From assembly GCA_963807015.1 (NCBI GenBank), contig CAWEAS010000008.1:899481-963480 (forward strand): a DNA stretch of 64,000 bases, read 5' to 3'. This DNA is from JAJPKK01 sp963807015 (GTDB lineage: Bacteria; Pseudomonadota; Alphaproteobacteria; Rhizobiales; Xanthobacteraceae). Position 1 is the stretch's first letter. Each line of letters opens with the position of its first letter. Below the pieces are notes generated by a model that had not been told where the DNA came from, ran no database searches, and saw nothing but the letters and a program-made list of their open reading frames with translations. Position numbers and translations under genes: made by a program. Below, piece by piece: positions 34,317 to 42,817 of this stretch.

Positions 34317-35709
34317 GGAATTGAGTGTGGCGTAGTCTCCGGGGTGTTCAACCTCGAATCATCCGGCGTTGAAGCGCCGGACAGGAGACCACGCCATGAC
34401 GAGCATTACCACGAAGCTTGAGCTTTCGCAGCCTGCAGCCGAGACGGCTGTCCACCTTTTCGACAACTGGTTTGATCCGATCGAAGCTGGCCTGCGGGAT
34501 CGGGTGCGTGACTTTATCCATGCCATGCTCGAGAGTGAACTCGACATGGCGCTGTCGCGGCCGCGCTACGCTCGCCATGAGAAGCCGTCGAGTGGCGAAG
34601 CGGAGGGCGCGGTCGCTGCCACCGGTCACCGCCACGGCCACCGGTCGCGATCGCTGCTGGGAAGTTTCGGGCAAGTGGAGATCGAGGTGCCGCGCGCCAG
34701 GCTGAACATCCCTGATGGCAAGACGACGGAGTGGAAGAGCAAGGCACTGCGGGCCTATCAGCGGCGCACGCTTGTTGCCGACGCGCTAATCGCGGGCGCC
34801 TACCTGGCCGGCACCAACACACGCCGGGTGCGCCGCGCGCTCGCCTCCCTGTTTGGCGGCGCGGTCGGCAAGGATACGGTGAGCCGGGTCTGGCGCAAGG
34901 TAAAGAGCGACTGGGACGCGTGGAGCGCCCGCTCGCTTGCCGATGAACCGATCGTGCGGCTGATCCTGGATGGCACCGTGGTGCGCGTGCGGCTCGACCG
35001 CAAAGCGACTTCCATCTCGCTGCTCGTCGTTCTCGGTGTGCGCGAGGACGGCCAGAAGGTGCTGCTCGCGATCAAGAGCATGGGCGGCGAGAGCACTGAG
35101 GCCTGGCGCACCGTCCTCGATGATCTCATCCAGCGTGGGTTGCGACGGCCCGAATTCCTCATCGTCGACGGTGCGCCGGGGCTCGACAAGGCGATTGCCG
35201 CAGTGTGGGACGGCGTGCCGGCCCAGAGATGCACGGTTCACAAGCATAGAAACCTGCTCGCCCACGCGCCCGAGCGCCTGCACGACGAAGTGACTGCCGA
35301 TTATACCGACATGATCTACGCGGCGACCCCAGAGGAGATCGAAGTCCGTCGCAAAGCCTTCATCCGCAAATGGCGGCTCAAGCACCGCGCCGTCGCCGAC
35401 AGCCTGGAGGAAGCCGGTGAGCGTCTGTTCGCCTTCACTCGGCTGCCGCCAAGCCAATGGCGCAACGCGCGCACGACCAACGCGATCGAGCGGCTGCACG
35501 AGGAGTTCAAACGAAGGATCAAGACGCAGACCGTGCTGCCGTCTGCAGACACCGCAGCCATGCTGTTCTGGGCATTGCTTGCCTCAGGCCAGATCAACAT
35601 GCGCAAGGTCGATGGATGGCAGACGCTCGCAACACCCATCGATCAGCCGATTGACCTCGCAGCCTGAAACGATACCTTCATGTTACCGGGGACGGCCACA
35701 CCAAATTCC
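34317..35709 (+). mobile_element. IS256-family insertion sequence
   Basis: The element is about 1,393 bp. The left end GGAATTGAGTGTGGC and the right end (reverse complement GGAATTTGGTGTGGC), followed by CCGGGGT/CCCCGGT, are imperfect inverted repeats. It encodes one mutator-type transposase. The 8-9 bp flanks are not identical, so no target duplication is seen and either the ends or the flanks have changed. Confidence 0.8.
34396..35667 (+). CDS. IS256-family (mutator) transposase
   Basis: 423 residues from MTSITTKLELSQPAAETAV. It has the catalytic aspartates in IVRLILDGTVV and EFLIVDGAPG, CTVHKHRNLLAH, and the glutamate in TTNAIERLHEEFKRR. Length and order fit the family, and no break is seen. 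It lies between the candidate oriT and the RHH gene. Confidence 0.95.
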   Translation: MTSITTKLELSQPAAETAVHLFDNWFDPIEAGLRDRVRDFIHAMLESELDMALSRPRYARHEKPSSGEAEGAVAATGHRHGHRSRSLLGSFGQVEIEVPRARLNIPDGKTTEWKSKALRAYQRRTLVADALIAGAYLAGTNTRRVRRALASLFGGAVGKDTVSRVWRKVKSDWDAWSARSLADEPIVRLILDGTVVRVRLDRKATSISLLVVLGVREDGQKVLLAIKSMGGESTEAWRTVLDDLIQRGLRRPEFLIVDGAPGLDKAIAAVWDGVPAQRCTVHKHRNLLAHAPERLHDEVTADYTDMIYAATPEEIEVRRKAFIRKWRLKHRAVADSLEEAGERLFAFTRLPPSQWRNARTTNAIERLHEEFKRRIKTQTVLPSADTAAMLFWALLASGQINMRKVDGWQTLATPIDQPIDLAA

Positions 35710-35752
35710 AACCTAAACCCGGGCGGCACGATGGCGCCTACTCGGAGGGACA

Positions 35753-36472
35753 ATGGCAGTTCAGCCCATCTCTGTTTCACTGTCGGACGCGGATTTGGAG
35801 TTCATCGACGAATACCAGAAGCTCCGGGGTGTTAGGTCTCGAACGGAAGTGGTGCGTGAAGCGCTCGACGTCATTCGAACAGGTAGGCCTCCCGCAGCAC
35901 AATTCACGGTGCCCGCGGCTAATCACGATTACAGTGAAATGCTTCTCAAGGCCGAAAGACTAGTATTGGTGTTTAACGACATGAGGCGCTGGATCGATAA
36001 TCACAGGCATTGCGAAGCTCTCAGACTCCGAATGACTAACCGTCTACACACGCGCATCTTGTTGCTTCATCCGAAAAGTCCCATCATTAAATTCATTGCC
36101 GAGCTCAGTGGCAAGACAGAGATCATCGACGGTGAGAACCGTCAAATTCACGACATCAGGTACGCCGTTCAGAAGCTTTGCAGCGGCGCATGGGACATCG
36201 CGGCGGAAGCGGCAAGAGACAACGTCTTCAAGGTGATTGGGCATCGCCGTTTCAACACCTACTCGATGGTGCTTGATGAAAGGCTCGCGCGCGTCGTCTA
36301 CTACCCTATCTCTTTCCGCTACAATCAAGGTGTAATTTGGAATTATGTGCGCGGGGAGTTGGAGGCGCATGCTTACGAAGATTTTCTTGAAGATGTGACT
36401 GAGCTAGAGCGCATCTCTGTCACCCATAAGGACCACGATTTAGTCCAATACTTCAGAAGTTCCGATGCGTGA
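35753..36472 (+). CDS. Ribbon-helix-helix protein with unknown C-terminal domain
   Basis: A 239-residue protein; the ATG is preceded by GGAGGGACA. Residues 1-45 (ISVSLSDADLEFIDEYQKLR, SRTEVVREALDVI) form a ParD/CopG-like RHH DNA-binding domain. The remaining 190 residues hold RLHTRILLLHPKSPIIKFIA, NTYSMVLDERLARVVYYPIS and a C-terminal helical part. This resembles sensing or effector domains of small defence proteins, but I cannot name the family. It may be a one-component regulator or a self-controlled effector. Confidence 0.6.
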   Translation: MAVQPISVSLSDADLEFIDEYQKLRGVRSRTEVVREALDVIRTGRPPAAQFTVPAANHDYSEMLLKAERLVLVFNDMRRWIDNHRHCEALRLRMTNRLHTRILLLHPKSPIIKFIAELSGKTEIIDGENRQIHDIRYAVQKLCSGAWDIAAEAARDNVFKVIGHRRFNTYSMVLDERLARVVYYPISFRYNQGVIWNYVRGELEAHAYEDFLEDVTELERISVTHKDHDLVQYFRSSDA

Positions 36473-37148
36473 TCGCTGTCTATACGTTCAATTACTTATT
36501 GTTCTTTTTATGTTCCTTATTTTTAATACGATATAATAGGTTTTTACGTAGTAATCATATCCGCATACAATAGACATGATGATCTACATATTTCTGAACT
36601 ATGCATACGATCTGATTAGGATGGACGCTTCGTCAATCTTTTGCTAAAAAGCAAATCGGACGCGGCGAAGCGTGCAAACTTCGCGCCGCGTCCGATCCTC
36701 GGAGTGCCATCGACATTCGCTCGTCGATGGCATCGCGGTCATACTCCGCTGACTGCGGACGCACAAGCGACTTTGAGGGTCGACCTAAGCGGACCTCGGA
36801 GTCAGGCATGACTAGCCTAATTTCCCTGCTGCGAAATATTACGCGGCCATCGTTTGCTTTTCGAACCGTACGTGCGGACCGCTCGCTATCCCACTCGGGG
36901 GGCGGGGCGGAAGTTGTCGGGGTCCCGAAGCCAGCCGCCACAAAATCGGACACCTCCCCGACAAACCCGACGGAACGCGCGGGTTTCTTCGCAGGCCAAC
37001 CGTACGAGTTTTCTGAGGATGGGTGCGTGCACTGATTCAGCAATAGGCTGAACGGTTCCCGCTCTATTTGGCGTTGGCTGCCTGCTGCAGCGTTCGCGCG
37101 CAAGCAACGGTATCGGCTGCCCGCGGTCCTCGGGGAAGGGATTTCAAT
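36473..37148. other. Non-coding region upstream of rep, AT-rich with hairpin
   Basis: 36475-36620 is strongly AT-rich. It is followed by an imperfect stem: ATCGGACGCGGCGAAG (36655-36670) against CTTCGCGCCGCGTCCGAT (36679-36696). No credible gene is seen on either strand. Placed just before a rolling-circle initiator gene, this could contain the replication origin. The hairpin could also be a terminator of the RHH gene. Confidence 0.4.
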
Positions 37149-37319
37149 ATGAAAAAATGGGCCCGGTACGGGACGCGATCGTTTGTGCGCACGGAGACGG
37201 TTGAGTGGGCATTAGAAGCACCGGTGGGCCGTTCTAAGCAACCGAGGCCGCCGGAATCGGAACAGCATCGCCTAAAGGCGTCGGTTTTTAAAGTCTTCGG
37301 CGGGAGCGGCCATGAGTGA
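37149..37319 (+). CDS. Small hypothetical protein before rep
   Basis: A 56-residue basic protein, MKKWARYGTRSFVRTETVEW, with a GGGAAGGG ribosome site. Its stop overlaps the start of the Rep gene by eight bases, so it is probably coupled to Rep and could tune its expression. No known family. Confidence 0.55.
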   Translation: MKKWARYGTRSFVRTETVEWALEAPVGRSKQPRPPESEQHRLKASVFKVFGGSGHE

Positions 37320-38400
37320 AACCGCTTCTTCCGAATGGCTCAATCTTTTCGATGTCGATCGCGATGACCCTGCGTGGCTGCCGACCGCCCCGAAACGGGG
37401 CTCGCTGGCGATCGCAACGGCATTTGAATCCCTGGGTGGCTGGTACAGCGAAAAAGCCGCCCGCATGCGCGAGTGCGGCGAATACCTTGAGTTCGCCTGC
37501 TACCGCATCGGTGACAGCGAGGAAGTCGAGCGCCGCCTGGTGCGATGCAGCTGGTGCCGCGTCCGCCTGTGCTTCCTGTGCGAGCGCGCCAGGAGCCGCA
37601 AGCGCTGCATTCAACTCATTCAGTTGACGGATGCCTGGATGCGAAAGCGTCCGAAGCACCAGGCATTGCTTGGGACTTTCACCAAGCAATCCGTCCCCGA
37701 CGATGAATTGTCGGTCGCCTTGGACAATTACATGGAATCCTGGCGCCGCATGACCCGTTCCACGCGGTTCAAGCGCGCGGTTGTCGCCTGGTACCGCACC
37801 ATCGAGACCACCCGTAACGCCGAAACCACCCTGTGGCACGTCCACATGCACGTGCTCCTCTTTGTCGGTCCTGCATATTTCCGCAAATCAAGCCGGCTCT
37901 ACATCGACCAAAAAAAGGGTGAGTGGACCGCACTTTGGCGCAAAGCGGCCCGGCTCGATTACGACCCGGTCGTCGATGTCCGCGCGCTGGACGGCGTCGG
38001 CGGCGGGCCGCTCGGCGACATCGGCAGAAAGAGCCTCGCCGAGGTCACCAAATACGTCACCGAGCCGAGCGATCTCGTCGAGTTCGACGAGAACGGCGAG
38101 CCGTTGCCGGTCGATCCCCAGGTTCTCAAGACATTATGCGACGCCCTGCACGGCCGCCGCCTGACCGGCATGTCCGGCGCGCTGCGCGAAGTATCGCGCG
38201 AGCTGGGCCACACCGATGTCGATGCGGACAACGCCGACCTGAGTGGGCCCGATGTGGTGCCGGACGACGCCGTCTACCTCGGCCGCGAATTCTATCGCTG
38301 GCAAGCGGGCCTGCGCGACTACGTGCGCATCCCGCACGCCGAGTGGCAACCACCAACCAGGGAGGGCGACCATGTCGGCAGTATGATCAGAAACGAATGA
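37312..38400 (+). CDS. rep: Rolling-circle replication initiator, Rep_1-like
   Basis: A 362-residue protein. It has a cysteine block CSWCRVRLCFLCERARSRKR (about 83-102), ALLGTFTKQSV, the HUH metal motif WHVHMHVLLFV (H176, H178, H180), and the motif EVTKYVTEPSD with a candidate catalytic Tyr248. This order fits the Rep_1 (pUB110/pC194-type) initiators of rolling-circle plasmids. It heads a plus-strand operon ending in an FtsK-like translocase. The element could thus replicate after excision. The exact family should be checked by profile search. Confidence 0.75.
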   Translation: MSETASSEWLNLFDVDRDDPAWLPTAPKRGSLAIATAFESLGGWYSEKAARMRECGEYLEFACYRIGDSEEVERRLVRCSWCRVRLCFLCERARSRKRCIQLIQLTDAWMRKRPKHQALLGTFTKQSVPDDELSVALDNYMESWRRMTRSTRFKRAVVAWYRTIETTRNAETTLWHVHMHVLLFVGPAYFRKSSRLYIDQKKGEWTALWRKAARLDYDPVVDVRALDGVGGGPLGDIGRKSLAEVTKYVTEPSDLVEFDENGEPLPVDPQVLKTLCDALHGRRLTGMSGALREVSRELGHTDVDADNADLSGPDVVPDDAVYLGREFYRWQAGLRDYVRIPHAEWQPPTREGDHVGSMIRNE

Positions 38401-38440
38401 ATCACACGCATGAACATCCCAAACCACAAAGGAATCCACC

Positions 38441-38761
38441 ATGCCTCTCTTTTTCGAAGGCAGGATCGCGGGGCTCCGCAAGAGCGAATGGCTCAAGCCC
38501 GGCGAGCGCTACCCAACCAAACTCACGAGGTTGCAGTTCTCGGAAAAACTGGACGATGAGGCGCTCAAGTTCATCGAAATCAGCCTGCCCGATGGTGATG
38601 ACGGGTCGGCCCACCGCGTCGGCCAGGAAGTCAAGTTGCAGGTGCGGGCAACCGCCAAAGATAAGACCATCTACCTGCGCGTCGAGAATCCTGCGCCACG
38701 CTCCGACGGCCCGGCTCCCGGCTCAGCTCCGGTCCAGCCGCGCGCCGCCGCCAAGGTCTGA
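38441..38761 (+). CDS. Small protein of the rep operon, possible ssDNA-binding role
   Basis: 106 residues: MPLFFEGRIAGLRKSEWLKP, TRLQFSEKLDDEAL, GQEVKLQVRATAKDKTIYLR, with a Pro/Ala tail. The predicted beta strands and the place between Rep and the translocase recall gene-V-like ssDNA-binding proteins of rolling-circle replicons. That is inference; I do not recognise the sequence. Confidence 0.5.
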   Translation: MPLFFEGRIAGLRKSEWLKPGERYPTKLTRLQFSEKLDDEALKFIEISLPDGDDGSAHRVGQEVKLQVRATAKDKTIYLRVENPAPRSDGPAPGSAPVQPRAAAKV

Positions 38762-38835
38762 GGCGACCACTGCCCGGCGCCGACCCTAACCGGCCGGCGC
38801 CGGTAGCGTCCCGTGAAAATCCCAAGGACACCGCC

Positions 38836-39105
38836 ATGCTTGAGCAACTTCTGCAATCGCAGCATGCACTGCCGATGTCCGTCTTGATCGATGTCGTCGT
38901 GGGGTTCGCGTTGTACCGGCGGTACGCCGCGATCCGTGAGTGGCGGCAACGGTTGAAGTCGGAAATGCAACGATCGAAGTCAGAAATGAAAGACGACCGC
39001 GAACGCGAGTCGCAGGAACGCCGGCGCCGGAGGCAGGAGGGGGATCCGGAAGACAAGAGTTTGCAATTCCACCTGGCTCTTCTCACCAAGATGGCGAGGC
39101 GGTGA
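38836..39105 (+). CDS. Small membrane-anchored coiled-coil protein
   Basis: 89 residues: one hydrophobic segment (MSVLIDVVVGFALYRRY) followed by a highly charged coiled coil (EMQRSKSEMKDDRERESQER). Fourth gene of the rep operon. Unknown function; it may anchor the transfer machinery. Confidence 0.5.
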   Translation: MLEQLLQSQHALPMSVLIDVVVGFALYRRYAAIREWRQRLKSEMQRSKSEMKDDRERESQERRRRRQEGDPEDKSLQFHLALLTKMARR

Positions 39106-39165
39106 TCGGTCGAAATCACCGCGTTTCCTGAAAACCCCAGCTCCTCGCATTGAGGGGGTTTGCAG

Positions 39166-39492
39166 ATGAGTTGTTACGATATCTGGCTGGTACTCGCGCT
39201 GGCGGTGATGGCGGTGCTTGCCCTGATCGAGAGCCGCTTGTCGCGCCTGGAGGCAGAGTTGCGGCAGGCCGAGGCGGACCTTGCGCAGGCCCGTCAGAGG
39301 CAACGCCTGACGAAGTGGAATTATCACGCCTGGGTCGATCCGCCGCCGGTTTGGCGGCCAACGGAACAGTTCACGCCGCCGCCGAGCACCCCTGGTGTCA
39401 GGGACCAGGAAGAATCCCGACGGCAAGCACGCATTGAAGCGCGCGATCGCGATCCGGTCGGGCACTTCTACCGGTGGCTGCGGAGCAACTAG
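39166..39492 (+). CDS. Small TM plus coiled-coil protein
   Basis: 108 residues: an N-terminal TM segment (IWLVLALAVMAVLALIE), a coiled coil (SRLEAELRQAEADLAQARQR) and a proline-rich tail. The stop is directly followed by the ATG of the next gene. The same plan as the preceding protein suggests both sit at the inner membrane with the FtsK-like ATPase. Confidence 0.55.
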   Translation: MSCYDIWLVLALAVMAVLALIESRLSRLEAELRQAEADLAQARQRQRLTKWNYHAWVDPPPVWRPTEQFTPPPSTPGVRDQEESRRQARIEARDRDPVGHFYRWLRSN

Positions 39493-40077
39493 ATGGAACT
39501 CACCGTCTATGTCGGCGGCGTGGCGCTGAAGCCGTTTGACGCTGACGAAAACGGCGTCTGCGAAACCGTGGCGCTGCGCGAGAGCGCCGAGCGCAGCTGG
39601 AACTGGAGTGACTACGAGAAGGACAAGGCCAGCGCGCTGCTGCGGGCGATTTTTCAGTACCGCAGCGATTATGGCGGCATGGGCCGGCTGCTGCTGACGG
39701 CAACGACCGCGATGATGCAGGCGGCGGTCGGACCGGTCTGCAAGATCGAGGGCCGGGACCAGCGGGCGGTTTATCCCGAGCTGCGGTGGTGCAACTTTGC
39801 GCTCGGCGTGGCGTGTTATCGCGCCGGCGCCGAGGCGCCGCTCACCACCCGCCAGTTCGAACAGCATCGTGAGTATCTGGAGCAGCTCTGGCGCGGCCCG
39901 GTCGCGATCGAGGTCGGCACGGTGATTGGTGCGCCGCCTGGCAGCGTGGTGGTGAGGCAGGCGCCGGCAAATGCGATCCAGCAGTCGGCCATCCCTTTGT
40001 CCCTGCCGGAGCGTATCCCGCTGGTCCTGGAGGAGCAGCCGGTAGAGCGGCACCGGATCAGTTTCATGAGCGAGTGA
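39493..40077 (+). CDS. Hypothetical protein of the rep-ftsK operon
   Basis: A 194-residue soluble protein, MELTVYVGGVALKPFDADEN, with WCNFALGVACYRAGAE. The start abuts the previous stop, and the stop is one base before the FtsK-like start, so it is tightly coupled. No recognised domain. It probably works with the translocase. Confidence 0.6.
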   Translation: MELTVYVGGVALKPFDADENGVCETVALRESAERSWNWSDYEKDKASALLRAIFQYRSDYGGMGRLLLTATTAMMQAAVGPVCKIEGRDQRAVYPELRWCNFALGVACYRAGAEAPLTTRQFEQHREYLEQLWRGPVAIEVGTVIGAPPGSVVVRQAPANAIQQSAIPLSLPERIPLVLEEQPVERHRISFMSE

Positions 40078-40078
40078 C

Positions 40079-40858
40079 ATGCAGAAGGGGATGATTGTAC
40101 TCGGTTCGCCGACGCCTCCGGCGCCGCCGCCGCACCATGGGATCATTCTCGGCACCGACATTTTCACCGGCGAGGTGGTGCGGCGGCAGCTTCCGGCGTT
40201 GACCCATACGCTCGTCGCCGGGACCACGGGATTCGGCAAGTCGGTTTTCCTGCACCAGCTCATCAGCCAACTCGTGCGGCGCGCCGATGTCGAGCGCCTC
40301 TACCTGATCGATTTCAAATGCGGCGTGGAGTTCTGCCATTACGAGGGCCGGGGCGACCACGTGCACATCATCTGGGAATTCCCCGACCTGATCCGCGTGG
40401 TCGGCGAGCTGTTCGAGCTGATGCAGCGCCGCCTGCTGGAGCTGCGCGAGCGTCGCCAGCGCAACTGGGCCGGATCGCGCATCGTCGTCGTGATCGATGA
40501 ATATTCGGAGATTCAGCTCGCCCCCGCTGAAAAGGCGGTGAGGATGCGCCTGCTGGACGATCTGAACCGCTTGGCCGCCCGCAGCCGCGGCGCCGGCATC
40601 GTCATCGTGGCGGCGACCCAGAAGCCGACCACCGACGCCATGGACAGTTCGTTCAGCGCCAACCTGCCGACCCGTGTGTGCTTCCGGGTGGCGAGCAACC
40701 TGGTCGCGTCCATGGTGCTCGGCACGATCGAGGACCTCCGCCGCGATGCCGGGCTTGAGCCGGTCATGCTCCGGCGCGGCTGGTGCATCATGCGGGACAG
40801 CGTCGCCGGGGAATTGCGCTATTTGCAGCCGCACGTCGCGCCCGAGGCGGAAGATTGA
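40079..40858 (+). CDS. FtsK/SpoIIIE-like DNA translocase
   Basis: A 259-residue minimal FtsK-type motor. Walker A is AGTTGFGKSVFLHQL (K54), then LYLIDFKCGVEF, Walker B RIVVVIDEYSEIQL (D140, E141), and RGAGIVIVAATQKP with FRVASN, the usual FtsK core. It has no gamma (KOPS-reading) domain and no TM region of its own. Rep plus FtsK-like Tra is the core of actinomycete AICEs, and here the pair sits beside a MobA/MobL relaxase and a separate T4CP. It may pump element DNA or act in replication or segregation. Confidence 0.85.
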   Translation: MQKGMIVLGSPTPPAPPPHHGIILGTDIFTGEVVRRQLPALTHTLVAGTTGFGKSVFLHQLISQLVRRADVERLYLIDFKCGVEFCHYEGRGDHVHIIWEFPDLIRVVGELFELMQRRLLELRERRQRNWAGSRIVVVIDEYSEIQLAPAEKAVRMRLLDDLNRLAARSRGAGIVIVAATQKPTTDAMDSSFSANLPTRVCFRVASNLVASMVLGTIEDLRRDAGLEPVMLRRGWCIMRDSVAGELRYLQPHVAPEAED

Positions 40859-40981
40859 GGGCCGCCATGACCGGATGCATTTCCATTTATTTCTATAGAA
40901 ACACAAGGTCAGATGATGCCGCCAAGGCGACCGTTCCTGACAACGGCCGACATGCGCCAAACCAGCCACGACACCGCCTTC

Positions 40982-41425
40982 TCAGCCTTGCAGGGCATGC
41001 GGATGGCCCAGCCCGTCAACGGCGTGGCACCCATCGCAGGGCAGCCAGCCGAAGTGGCAGACGGCCTTGGCGACCATCACCGCCGCGAGTGCGAGCACCA
41101 GCACCAGGACCATCGCATGCGCGATGACGGCGAGCGTTGCATGGGCGATGGATGGGGCCTCGTCGCCGTCGCCGGCATCATCGGCGCGCCGGCAGGTCAG
41201 CCGGCCGATGCGGATGAACACGCCGTCCCATTCCGCGTTGGTGCTGAGCGTTGCCCGGATGAACTTGGCAAGCACGTGGTCGTTGCGGCGCGGCACCGGG
41301 AGCACTTCGTACTCCTCGAGCCATTCGCGGGCGTCGCGCAGGCTGATGGGGTTGGCGTCGAGGGTGATGGTCACGGTGTAGGGAACCGCGCTCGCTGCGG
41401 GTTCGGTGTCGTGGCCTTTGGTCAT
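40982..41425 (-). CDS. Small membrane protein, island-associated
   Basis: 147 residues from MTKGHDTEPAASAVPYTVTI; a GGGAGA ribosome site lies before the ATG. The N-terminal soluble part is ISLRDAREWLEEYEVLPVPR, and a C-terminal TM segment (ATLAVIAHAMVLVLVLALAA) follows. Antisense to the neighbouring operons. Unknown function. Confidence 0.55.
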   Translation of the reverse strand: MTKGHDTEPAASAVPYTVTITLDANPISLRDAREWLEEYEVLPVPRRNDHVLAKFIRATLSTNAEWDGVFIRIGRLTCRRADDAGDGDEAPSIAHATLAVIAHAMVLVLVLALAAVMVAKAVCHFGWLPCDGCHAVDGLGHPHALQG

Positions 41426-41682
41426 GTGTGCGTCTCCCGGTTGGTTGGCACGGCCGCGACGGGCGCCGCCGCATGCCCCGGGAATACGCAATCCGGCATG
41501 CGCGCGGCGCCGCCCCGACCGGCTCGGCGTCGCGCCCGGGGTATCTCCATGAACATCAAGGAAAGCCCGAGGCCCGAACGGCCGCGCGCGTCAGCGCGCG
41601 GCCGCCGAGGGCCTCATTTTACTCGATACCTATAGAAACAGCAGTCCGATGCTGATCACGGTGAGAGGAGGGAAGCTTCATC

Positions 41683-41988
41683 ATGGATAAGCGTGAAATC
41701 TTGGAGGAAGCGGAAAGAACGCGACAGCTCTTCAAAGGTTCTGCCAAAAAGCAGACCAGGATATTGAAAAAGCTCTTCGCGGAGGCCGAACTGGTGTTCG
41801 CCGTCTACCCGGACACGAACAGTGAGGATGGTTGGGGCTACCATCCGATCAAAGGCGTGTCGCTTCTCGCCCAGATAGTCCAGGACAAGCTGACGCGCCG
41901 CGCTCCATGGACCGCGGTTTTCTGCCGCGAACCAGCCGAGGCGGAAGCCATGCGTCAGGTTTTAGGCGATGGCGCCAATCTCAATTGA
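41683..41988 (+). CDS. Small hypothetical protein
   Basis: A 101-residue basic, mostly helical protein starting MDKREILEEAERTRQLFKGS; ribosome site GAGAGGAGGG. No known domain. An 11-bp direct repeat CTATAGAAACA lies at 41630-41640 upstream (other copy 40893-40903). Confidence 0.55.
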   Translation: MDKREILEEAERTRQLFKGSAKKQTRILKKLFAEAELVFAVYPDTNSEDGWGYHPIKGVSLLAQIVQDKLTRRAPWTAVFCREPAEAEAMRQVLGDGANLN

Positions 41989-42027
41989 ACCCGTCGTGTT
42001 GGTTTCCCGCGTTCACGGCAGCAAGAA

Positions 42028-42056
42028 AGCCGGGCTCTTTGTTCAAAAGCCCGGCT
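42028..42056. terminator. Bidirectional terminator hairpin
   Basis: AGCCGGGCT at 42028-42036 pairs with AGCCCGGCT at 42048-42056. On the minus strand it is followed by TTCTTGC and closes the DUF3768 operon. It lies between convergent transcription units. Confidence 0.75.
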
Positions 42057-42064
42057 AAGCCGTT

Positions 42065-42400
42065 TTAGTATTCATCCGCACGCATGATGGTGAGTACGCG
42101 GGTTGTCTGCGACGGGTCGGCCGGATTTTCGGAGCCGTAGACGCCTTCGGCATCGTAGCACTCGATTTTCCAGAAGTAGCTTGCCCCGTCGTGATCGAAT
42201 GAGCCGAAGTCGTGCTCGCCGTGGGGGTTGTTGTCGGCATCGAAGGCGGTGAAGTCGCGTACCGCCCGGATGACAGCGCCCTTCTGTTCATCCGACAACG
42301 TCGCCACGCCCGCCGTGACCAGGACACGCCCGCCGCAGAAACTGCGGCGGAACGTGTCGTTGAGGTCGCGGATGAGCTCGCGCTCAGCCGCGCTGGTCAT
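42065..42400 (-). CDS. DUF3768 family protein
   Basis: 111 residues with the full family signature: IRDLNDTFRRSF, VLVTAGVATL, FTAFDADNNPHGEHDFGSFD, YFWKIECYD, NPADPSQTTRVLTIMRADEY. DUF3768 proteins are common on integrative elements and plasmids of alphaproteobacteria. Function is unknown. Its start overlaps the upstream small gene, and a strong terminator follows. Confidence 0.92.
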   Translation of the reverse strand: MTSAAERELIRDLNDTFRRSFCGGRVLVTAGVATLSDEQKGAVIRAVRDFTAFDADNNPHGEHDFGSFDHDGASYFWKIECYDAEGVYGSENPADPSQTTRVLTIMRADEY

Positions 42401-42623
42401 CGCCGGACTCCCGCTCCGTCGCGGGCTTGGGTCTCCGCAACACGAGGCGGCCCTTCAGCGGTACCGCGACCAGGCTGAGCGAATAGCCATCCTGGTCTTC
42501 GTGACTCCAGGCGGCCCCGACGCGGTACCAGAAGGCCTTGTCATCCTTGTCGTCCTTATCGCCGTCGACAATGAACACATCGAAGTCCGGCCGTCGGCCC
42601 GGCTCGCTTTTGGTTCGTGCCAT
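42384..42623 (-). CDS. Small island protein, paralogue of 43922-44116
   Basis: 79 residues from MARTKSEPGRRPDFDVFIVD; ribosome site GGAGAAACTC. The segment FWYRVGAAW, DGYSLSLVAVPLKGRLVLR matches YWTKVGAAW, EGLSVQLTTLPLDGRLVIR in the protein at 43922-44116. The family (xVGxAWxHxDxxGxxLxLxxxPxxGRxVLR) is frequent on integrative elements and has no assigned role. Confidence 0.75.
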   Translation of the reverse strand: MARTKSEPGRRPDFDVFIVDGDKDDKDDKAFWYRVGAAWSHEDQDGYSLSLVAVPLKGRLVLRRPKPATERESGDDQRG

Positions 42624-42766
42624 GAGTTTCTCCATAGGCTGGCGGCCGTGCGCGAGCACGGACCGGCAGCATTCGATTGGTGGAAAAAGTTGAGATGCGA
42701 CCGCCGGGCGGAATCGCCCGGACGTTCACCCCGAAAGCTGACGGGCGCGCTGGGTATACGTCAAGC

Positions 42767-42800
42767 AAAAGCGCCGGTTGTCCGACAAACCGGCGCTTTT
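42767..42800. terminator. Strong bidirectional terminator
   Basis: AAAAGCGCCGGTT (42767-42779) is perfectly inverted as AACCGGCGCTTTT (42788-42800), with an eight-base loop. On the minus strand it follows the methyltransferase stop within 18 bases and separates that operon from the DUF3768 pair. Confidence 0.85.
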
Positions 42801-42817
42801 GGAGCAAGGGACCGGTG

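Noticed and set aside
34309..35717. Target-site duplication for the IS256 element
   Set aside because: The 8-bp flanks (GGTTGGTA and ACCTAAAC) do not match.
41550..41640. Tiny plus-strand frame (MNIKESPRPERPRASARGRR...) ending in CTATAG
   Set aside because: The codons lie in a GC-rich palindrome (GGCCGCGCGC/GCGCGCGGCC) that looks like a terminator stem; the ribosome site is weak.
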